From Isoetes taiwanensis (Eukaryota > Streptophyta > Lycopodiopsida > Isoetales > Isoetaceae): DNA of 64,000 bases. Below, in pieces: positions 56,806 to 64,000 of this stretch. The stretch is from the NCBI GenBank assembly GCA_021234155.1, contig JAJEKV010000027.1, positions 13,422,916 to 13,486,915 of the forward strand. The letters are read 5' to 3'. The notes below the pieces were generated by a model that saw only the letters and a program-made list of their open reading frames with translations, did no database searches and was not told where the DNA came from. The number at the start of each line of letters is the position of its first letter. Position 1 is the stretch's first letter. The translations under genes were made by a program, and so were the position numbers.

Positions 56806-57481
56806 TCTTTAAACAAGGATGGCTTTGACCTTCAATGTTCATAAATTTTATGAATGTTTGCATATAAGAATGTCACATATCATATTTTCTTAAAAAATGG
56901 TCATCAAATGGATAACTAGTCAAAGAGTTCTTCTACTACTTAAAGAGTTTCAAGACTCATTTTTGCTATAATTTAAATAGCAATAGATTTTTAAAGGAAT
57001 CTATTGTTAAAAGTAGTCAAAGACTTCTTGTATTAGAGGTATCTAAACACAAACACCATAACCTTTGTACTTCAAGAATGTATAAACCCTTCGCATCGCA
57101 AAGTATAATGTCATTTATTAGCATCTTCACGGACCCCTTCCTTATCGGAAGCAGCTCATCTCAAGGAACTGTATTCGATTCCGAATGCCTTCATCCTCTC
57201 TCAATCTCTCACAATATCCTAGGAGGCCAGAGTTACCGTCACCACAAAATCGGACTAAACTTGAAACGTCCTGAAATGACGGTTTCTTGCCACTCAACGG
57301 ATCCAATGGATATAAACTGCCATCCGCCCAGATGTCGACACTTTTTGAGCCTGCAAGACACAACACGTCGAGGTCTAAGTTGTTATTTTTTAGACCTCCT
57401 TTTTTGCGATTGAAGACTGGAGCTTATTCGTGAGTCAGTTGGATCCTTATCCACACATCATTTGGAGCTTCCATACTGCGT

Positions 57482-57548
57482 GGATCGCACGACGCAAAAT
57501 GAAGGTGTACAATTTGTATGCCCCAGCACAATTCGCTTCGTGTGAGCC
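57482..57548. repeat. 67-bp hairpin element H6
   Basis: Left arm GGATCGCACGACGCAAA; right arm TTCGCTTCGTGTGAGCC. Both arms carry CACGA where H2 carries CACCA. This is the most diverged member. Confidence 0.65.
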
Positions 57549-57714
57549 GAACGTCCGTACTAACCTCGTTTTTGAAATTTGCAACGTGCATATGGAAATC
57601 GAAAAGTCCATTCTCCTACAATCCATGCTTTTATACATTAAGCAAATTCAAATTTCGAATTGTAGGGGGCAGGAAGCCTGTATTGGGATGAAGTAAAGAT
57701 CCTGGTTAATGCTG

Positions 57715-57908
57715 GGTTCACACGGACGAACTGCGAAGCACTAGCTTAAACCCTGCTGAACTTGGGCTGAGGCAAAAAAATTCAGCCCCGTTTTGGAAAA
57801 TCAGCCCTTGCAAGATCCAACTTGCGTAGCTGATGCAGCGCTGAATTTTTTAATCAGTGCTGACTCCGCCAGAACTCAGCGGAGGGCCTAAACTTCTCCA
57901 TGTGAACC
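57715..57908. mobile_element. short-TIR MITE-like element, 194 bp
   Basis: The ends GGTTCACACGGA and TCCATGTGAACC form a 12-bp inverted repeat with one mismatch. The interior is rich in CAGC/GCTG. Termini of this kind occur in hAT-type MITEs, but no 8-bp duplication is visible, so the class is a guess. Confidence 0.5.
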
Positions 57909-58229
57909 ACCCATAAGGCGCAGCCGCAGCGCCTCGAAATGAAAGTCTGATACAAAGCCTTGTATGGCCATGGCCTCTAAATGAAAATAGCGCAAGAATC
58001 GGTGACACGCACGCTTGGTATCTGACAAACCAAGAGACACCGTCATGAGTTGCCGGTATGCTATAATGCAAGTGGCTTTTTAGAAGCGCCACATGTTGCA
58101 TCAGCCTGTCTGACAACCAACAGAATTAAATACATATGGCGCCATGAATGCGCAATCCCCCTTATTCCGGGAGAATATTCCAAGTAAATCTGTAATGATG
58201 AGATTTTGGTATCCTAGGTGGCATGGGAA

Positions 58230-58299
58230 AAAAGGAGCGGAAATATGACGTGGAATGGCTGATAGGAGGCCATTTTGAGACCCCAAATCCGCCCTAATG
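58230..58299 (-). repeat. right terminal inverted repeat
   Basis: Reverse complement of 53241-53310: perfect over 58268-58299, partial towards 58230. Confidence 0.85.
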
Positions 58300-60237
58300 C
58301 CCACATGAAAGTTCGAGTCATCATGTGAAAGATCGGTGAAAAAGTGACTATGCATCAACACACTAGTCACACTTACGTTCAAGGGTTATCCTCTGCATAT
58401 TAATTTTGCCAGCTTGTTTAGCCAAGGCACCATTATTTTATTCGGGTCCATCTTATCAAGTTTGATCGTGAGAGTTGCTTTGAAGGCACGATGAGGTAGA
58501 ACTCTCCTTGATTGTTAAGGACTCTTATAGAAATCTGAGCAGTCATGTATGTGCTTTCTTTCCACTTGCAGTTCTCTTCTCTCTCTTGGATCCCTAGTCT
58601 TTGCTAATTTTTTCTTTATGATCATGCATGTATTGCACTTTCAGGATGATGTTCTTTCCAACCATTAAGGAAAAAAGATTTCCCAGTCATTTTCGAGACA
58701 GTAGTGTCTATCTCATATATGTGAGATATTTTCATCTATACACATAGAAAAGACAACATTATAAGCCGTCGTATGGGGTCTCATTTCCTCGGAGTGCGCT
58801 TATCGTGTAGCTACCGTATGACTAGACAAATAAAACTTTCTTCACTTGTAAATTGAGACATTGAATATGCCCATGCCCTGTGCCATGCCTTCGAGCACAC
58901 ACATTTATTGTTTAGCATTAATTTTTTCACCCAACCATTCTTCGAATGGACATCTATTGCACTGTAGGCCAAGGTGATCCTTTCAGAGGATTTCACATTC
59001 CAAAAACATTCTTTACTTGGTGATGTAACTGGCAGAAAAGCTTCACATCATGTCCTTAGGCAATAAAGTGAAGATTTGAAATCTAGAATAGCTTTGCTAT
59101 GTTTTTCTTTGAGATTCGTTATGCACGATAGGTTCCTTTGCCTATGGATCACCATTCTATATGGTCTCTTCATCGACTTTCCAACTTCTAATTTCATAGA
59201 ATAATATAGTTCTCTTTAGCTTTATAAGATTCGAGACTGGAACATCATCAACTAGCACCAGACTTATTTGCCACCTCACAAGATCATGAAGCTATCCATT
59301 CTTCACAAAATTTTAGGTCAAACGCAACATGATTGGGAATATGTGAATACAATATCCCCCATGCCATAGGGCACGTTGCAATCATGCATTAGGATGTAAT
59401 TTCTCTCCAACAGCTCATCTCTAGATATCCCCAAGTCAAGACCATATGCATGTGATGGTGGGAATGGTTCATGCCGAGAAAGTGCTTGTGGTGTCGGGTG
59501 TTTTTCTATAACCTTCCAATGGAGGCGCTTGATCCGTATCCATAGAGTTGAGAATTCCAATGAGTTTGAGCAAACAACATTTATATCCTCTATCAACCAG
59601 ACAATAAAGGAAACCGTGAGCTTTTCAGACAATATTCATTTCTGGTTCTAGATAAAGCAATTCAAGCCCTAGTATCAAAATGTGATGCACATTGAAGTTG
59701 TACACTTTCCCTTCAAATACACATCTATCATGAAGGATCATTGATTTAAGGATCTCCATTACTGCCTAGAAAGAAATTCAACAATATGCCCAGCAACGAT
59801 TTCCATGACCATCAACCAGTCATGTAAAACCTAGGATCTACTAGTTATGCCTATCTCCCAACAGAAACCTACATTTATATTACAACACGGAGATCCAAGT
59901 TATAGAACAAATATAAAGATCTAAATGAAGCATCACCACAATTTACTAAAGCAGATTGCTAAATAAACTTCATCAACATCACATGTCTCCTGTCATATAA
60001 TCATATGTTGCCTATGTTATTTTATAAGGGCCTTCGTAGCAAATAACATGAATGTGATTACAAGAGTTGACATGAACATCATTTGATTTTATGTGAGCAA
60101 TCTATCCTTTTTCATGTATTCTGAGACTGGCAAGTAGCGTGGCCACGATTCAATGGAGTCGACGGCCATATAAAGTTGCTTAGTTCTGCTTACTTTAATC
60201 TGTTTGGCATTCTAGACACTCATTGTCCCTGTAAGAA
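58300..60237. other. spacer without a recognised gene
   Basis: A minus-strand frame at 59318-59632 (104 codons, no ATG) has protein-like composition but no domain that I recognise. Confidence 0.5.
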
Positions 60238-60450
60238 CAATATCTAGCATAATGATAGGGTTTTGTTTTGTAATTTTATACTCTTTTTGCTATGGTTTTT
60301 CTATGATTTTGGTGCTGTATTCGTTGGGGCATATTAAAAAGTATTTCTAGAGTGCGTCTGTTTTGAAGCATTGATCCGGATTAGGTTAAACAATCTAATG
60401 GTCGCTATTTTGAGAACTGCATTCATATGCATCAAACCCTAAAAATTTTG
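60238..60450 (+). promoter_or_regulatory. recurrent promoter-like module, copy v
   Basis: Reads ATATCTAGCATAATGATAGG, TTTTATACTCTTTTTGCTAT, GCTGTATTCG and GTATTTCTAGAGTGCG, in the same order as copy i but more diverged. No recognisable gene follows; the next 500 bp are T-rich. Confidence 0.45.
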
Positions 60451-61509
60451 TTGCTAGATATTCTTCTCAATTCATGTTATTGATTTTTCTTGATTCGTGT
60501 TGTTGTTGGAACATCTGGTCTTGTTATTCAGGATTCTTGTTGTTGCTTCTCCCTATTGGTACGAGGTTTATGCAATATATTAGCTTTTATTGCCTTTTCT
60601 TATTATCTTTTCTTTTTGTTTTTGTTATTAGCTTTTATTTTGTTTTTGTTCTCCATTCTCGTGTTCTCATTTACCTTAGTTTTCTTTCCCTTCAAACTTA
60701 CCAAAATAATTATTCCCTTCAAACTGAAAACTATGGGCTCCTCATTCTCCTTTTCTCTTTAATGTTCCATGCATCTATTTTTCACACTCCTTTCTTGTCT
60801 AATGTTGCATGCATCCTGTTGTTAAAACAGAGCAAATATTGGCTCCCGTATCCATATCTATCCATTTTGCTAGAATATATTAGGATAAACGATCTGGAAC
60901 TTTTGTTTTCTGGAACCTTTTGTTTGCTGGATATTGAATCTGACTGAAATCGTGAATATTTAGCATAAAACAGTTTCAAATATAGGGGTTGTTTGGCATC
61001 AATCATGTACCATAATACAGTTTCTGTTGTTAAAGCTCAAAGGCCTTAAATACAATCTTGGCTGTTTCGGCTCTGTTAAGCCATGGTCAAAGGTCAAAAA
61101 TCTTCAATATCTAGCATAAGGATCCCGAACTATCATCCTCTCCACCTCTGGCCACGCCGAACTCTAACTGTTTTACTTAGAAAAACTAAAAAAAGGAGAA
61201 AAACTTTACCTTCTTCTACCTTTGTTTGCTTCTGTTAAGCCTCAACCTCTCATTCCCAGCACATCTCGACCCCCGATCTGTGGTCTTCATCTCTGCCCAG
61301 TTCGTGTATCTGCAGACTGTAAAACCCAGCTTCGACTGTCTTTTGCTTTCTTTGAGGCCCTGGTCGATCATGCCCCCCTACAACAACCATACCATTAACA
61401 ATAACAAATCTTGCATAATATAAACACACATGCATTACTAATGCATTATTGATATTTAAAAAAAAAAAACACTCATAATTGCCTCGTTTCAAATATTATG
61501 CATAGAGAA
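60451..61509. other. T-rich spacer without a recognised gene
   Basis: Pyrimidine-rich DNA gives a hydrophobic open frame (60474-60947) that I consider an artefact of composition. Confidence 0.55.
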
Positions 61510-61530
61510 TAATGAGAAGAATGGCACGGA

Positions 61531-62350
61531 ACAGACGAGCCCCGGGGTCATCATCGCAAATAGGAGTGGTGCAGGCAGAAAGCATCAAATAAGAGATCAA
61601 TCACCCTACACAGGAAAATGTCGTAGCAGTTGAAGAAGACGAAATCAATCACTTTGCAATACCTTACATTTAGATAAGACTCGGCCACATCAAGGGCAAG
61701 GACCGTCTAGCCAAATCAAAGATAGTAGTCATATTAGAGAACCTAGTCCGGTTAGACATGGAAGAAATTAAAGGATAACAACCTGTTGTCGAAGATGATG
61801 ACACATATTTGATTAGCATTCATACATCTCTGATAACAATAAAAAAGAAAAGAAAAAAAAGGAAGAAGCAAGGGAAGAAGAAGCAGCAACGCAAAACAAA
61901 AGACCCAATTGGTGGAGATATATCCATAACAATAGGCATTGGGGAAGACGTCGATCCAAAACTAATAGATAATGTCCTTGAATTCTTCATTGAACATTGT
62001 CATGCAGGATTAGTTGCAATAGAGCGTGGATCAAATATTGTTCATTTTGAAGCAGCATATGATCTAATGATGAACACATTCTAGGCAACTCGTGAGAAAG
62101 TGTCATTAGTTCTTTATTGGCCACCTCCAAATGACCCAACACGCTCGTCAAGAGCCCATAGCAGTAATCCATTTGCTAATCCCCCAAGGTACTTTGATGA
62201 GCACCAACCTATGAACGAAGACCAGATGAGATAATTGAAGCACACATTGCAGACAAGCTCCAAACACACAATTGTAGTTGGAGATTTGGATGATGACAAA
62301 ATTAACCTCACCAACTGGAACTCATCTTTCGTAGCGGAGTGGCATTGACG
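61531..62350 (+). pseudogene. decayed ORF, possible Rep-like (HUH) remnant
   Basis: The frame reads MARNRRAPGSSSQIGVVQAE near 61531, has several stops, and is then open at 61809-62084 with a Lys-rich stretch (KKRKKRKKQGKKKQQ), GGDISITIGIGEDVD, LEFFIEHCHAGLVAIERG and VHFEAAYDLMM. It continues past a stop at 62082 to PPPNDPTRSSRAHSSNPF and beyond. The pair AIERG ... HFE faintly recalls the motif around the HUH site of rolling-circle Rep proteins of plant transposons, but the first His of the motif would be missing. Otherwise unknown. Clearly broken. Confidence 0.3.
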
Positions 62351-62464
62351 GGTATTCAATGAAACACTATTGTACTTGTCATTAACATTATTTTCTGTTA
62401 CATTATTTGGATGTACATCGCTAAAAAAAACTTCCTCCAAAGCTAATATACTTTTATATATATG

Positions 62465-62746
62465 CAGGTTATGGAAGTCCCCAATGCATCACCTCCACGT
62501 CACATTCCCCTCATGCCTGAAGTAAACAGTGATGTGGATTTGGAAATTATTATAGTACCAAAAAGCCCTACAAGTGAAGTTCAAGTTCAGTTAGTTGCCC
62601 CTCCATCAGCGCAACCACCACCACCTCCACATGCAAAGACCCTGTTGACATTATGTCATTGTGGTTAGTTGGATACATCAATGACATGCGCACATCTATG
62701 CAACAGATTCGTAATGCATTGAATTCAATTGAGAACTTCATTATGC
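62465..62746 (+). pseudogene. exon-like coding piece, unknown protein
   Basis: After a TATATATATGCAG acceptor-like site the frame reads VMEVPNASPPRHIPLMPEVN with a Pro-rich stretch (PPSAQPPPPPHAKT). After a shift near 62640 it reads VDIMSLWLVGYINDMRTSMQ and QIRNALNSIENFIMH. It is cut by foldback copy e. It may belong to the same decayed gene as the preceding feature. Confidence 0.35.
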
Positions 62747-63076
62747 ACGTACAAAATCAACACCATATAGTATATTACCTCAAATCTTATAGTATTTTGC
62801 AAATTTTGTTATACAGTATAGCAAATTCCATACTTCCATACCCCACAAACGAGGAACTTTGTATACGGTGTAGATTAAGGAATAAGGGGTGAATATGCCT
62901 ATCCAACAGCTCTCGCTGCCCTACGTCACCCCCCGTGTGAATATGCACCCAAACCAAAGGGGGTTTGAAGGGGGATTTAATTTAAAGGTACTGTAATGGT
63001 TTAATGTAATGGTTTAATTTAATTTAATGTAATGGTTTTTGTTATAGGTTAAAAAAAAATTTTGCCCCTTCGGGGC
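62747..63076 (-). mobile_element. foldback/MITE-like element, copy e
   Basis: The interior is inverted as in copy a (GTACAAAATCAACACCATAT). The right end has CTCTCGCTGCCCTACGTCAC, GTGTGAATATGCACCC, AAACCAAAGGGGGTTTGAAG and GCCCCTTCGGGGC. The left repeat is missing. It truncates the coding piece at 62465-62746. Confidence 0.82.
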
Positions 63077-63609
63077 TAAGAACAAACAACAAACAACGTG
63101 ACTTCACACTTGGATGAGTTAATTTTCTGCAAAAGTACAACTGGACAACAAGACAGGTATGGCTACATTATGGAGCAAGAGCGGCTGCATTCTGGCTGTA
63201 AAGTAAGAGCATTTCAGCTTCAAGCATGAAATTTCTTTACATTGCAACAACACCTTTGATAAAGCAAGAAAATAATTATATATGGCACCGTACCATAGAT
63301 TCACAACAAAGCATCATGGCAGATGGAATGGTATCACATGTTGGATTAAATAAAATCGTGCTTGTTCTTGAACACTACATTCAAACACAAATCTGTATCC
63401 ATCCTTCTTAGCCTTATAAGGTTATATCCAATGCCCTGGCCTTAATCATGCTAGATATTCATGCCTCAAACTGCCTTGCCATGTAAGAATCTGGCCTATT
63501 TAATGCTTCGCATCATAGCCTATCCAAGCAGCTCCCTGCTCCCATCTATCTCTGATGCCAAATTTGCTGGCTCCACTGCCTGAGCGATAAGGTAACATAG
63601 CATGATGAT
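63077..63609. other. spacer downstream of the callose synthase exon
   Basis: I recognise no gene. If the callose synthase copy is active, this holds its 3' UTR (minus strand). Confidence 0.5.
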
Positions 63610-63879
63610 TTACATTCGTTCTGCTTTTCTGTTTCCCGTGAGAATACGTGATATCTGCAATCCTCTGCTAAATGCTTGGTTAAAGAGCAGCCATGTTTGA
63701 AATTCTGACACAAAAGGAAACCAAGCCAGAACTGCAACAGGTGTGAACAGCATAAGCGCAATAAGAAATTCATATGCTTGGGCGAGGGACATGATCGACC
63801 CCCATAATCCAAGTGCATGGAGTACTGGCTCATCTCTAAAAACTCGGGTGTCAGTTTGAACTTGTTTGCCTCTGCCTCT
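63610..63879 (-). pseudogene. callose synthase (1,3-beta-glucan synthase), C-terminal exon
   Basis: Callose synthases are large plasma-membrane glycosyltransferases that make 1,3-beta-glucan from UDP-glucose. The minus strand encodes the family's conserved end: PVLHALGLWGSIMSLAQAYE, then a membrane segment (FLIALMLFTPVAVLAWFPF), then FVSEFQTWLLFNQAFSRGLQ, ISRILTGNRKAERM and TAA at 63612-63610. The frame opens after an in-frame TAA at 63880-63882, and residues before PVLHAL do not match well, so an intron border or decay lies near 63825. The other exons would lie beyond the right edge of the window. I cannot tell whether this is the last exon of a working gene or a fragment. Confidence 0.8.
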
Positions 63880-64000
63880 TTAATGACCACATGTAATACT
63901 GACTTCAAGAATTACATAGATAGTCACGAAAACCCACGGAGGCGGGGGCAAGAACGATTTCCACAAAATGTTTAATGGGAAAATGTATTCAAAAAGGAGA

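Larger units (their letters stand above)
53241..58299. mobile_element. putative non-autonomous DNA transposon with long TIRs
   Basis: Ends 53241-53272 and 58268-58299 are perfect 32-bp inverted repeats (CATTAGGGCGGATTTGGGGT, then CTCAAAATGGCC). Weaker symmetry continues for another ~35 bp (ATTCCACGTCATNTTTC on both sides). No transposase is visible in the 5 kb between. If the outer CAT is left out, both sides are flanked by TA; no 8-9 bp duplication is evident. It might also be two separate copies of a smaller repeat in opposite orientation. Confidence 0.5.

Noticed and set aside
60474-60947. 157-codon hydrophobic open frame
   Set aside because: It is a by-product of T-rich DNA (long runs of Phe, Leu and Ser), with no domain and no coding signal besides length.

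Overview
This window looks like a transposon-rich intergenic stretch of a land-plant nuclear genome. The reasons are split plant-type gene remnants (PLS-class PPR, HECT ubiquitin ligase, phosphoglucomutase family, callose synthase), Ty1/copia elements primed by initiator-Met tRNA (TGGTATCAGAGC), L1-type LINEs, long AT-rich spacers, and no operons or ribosome-binding sites. The species cannot be named from the sequence; a large-genome lineage such as a fern, lycophyte or gymnosperm is a guess. No gene in the window is demonstrably complete and functional.

Layout. 1-6.6 kb: AT-rich DNA with only unrecognised short frames. 6.6-8 kb: a 5'-truncated LINE reverse transcriptase broken by a 119-bp LINE tail with a 51-bp duplication. 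8.0-11.0 kb: left arm of an inverted duplication carrying a decayed PPR fragment and a foldback element. 11.8-13.3 kb: a tandem duplication whose second copy holds an ORF1-only LINE derivative; the first copy is the empty site. 13.8-29.9 kb: two 510-bp direct repeats enclosing a nest made of a rearranged copia (copia-2, minus strand, with forward and inverted gag pieces), a LINE (LINE-2) inside its gag fragment, and a young copia (copia-1) inside its LTR. 30.9-39.7 kb: one insertion bounded by a 16-bp target-site duplication and an A tail, made of LINE-3, the right arm of the inverted duplication (PPR) and a third coding piece.

40.6-45.1 kb: a gypsy-like 5' LTR holding a coding-free LTR retrotransposon, which itself holds a LINE tail in only one of its LTRs. 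45-49.3 kb: two more foldback elements, a HECT ligase pseudogene and a possible SINE or LINE tail. 50.4-51.6 kb: a phosphoglucomutase-family pseudogene. 53.2-58.3 kb: a 5-kb segment with perfect 32-bp terminal inverted repeats containing six 67-68 bp hairpins and a compound insertion. 60-63.1 kb: another copy of a recurrent promoter-like module, decayed coding pieces and a fifth foldback copy. 63.6-63.9 kb: the C-terminal exon of a callose synthase.

The parts do not form a pathway; they record retrotransposition and duplication. Three observations deserve most attention. The first is the 8.8-kb chimeric LINE insertion. The second is a LINE 3' tail family with a stem-loop whose arms change together while the microsatellite unit differs. 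The third is the hairpin array with co-varying arms. Coordinates were read by eye, so element edges are good to a few bases and unmarked gene-fragment edges to tens of bases.
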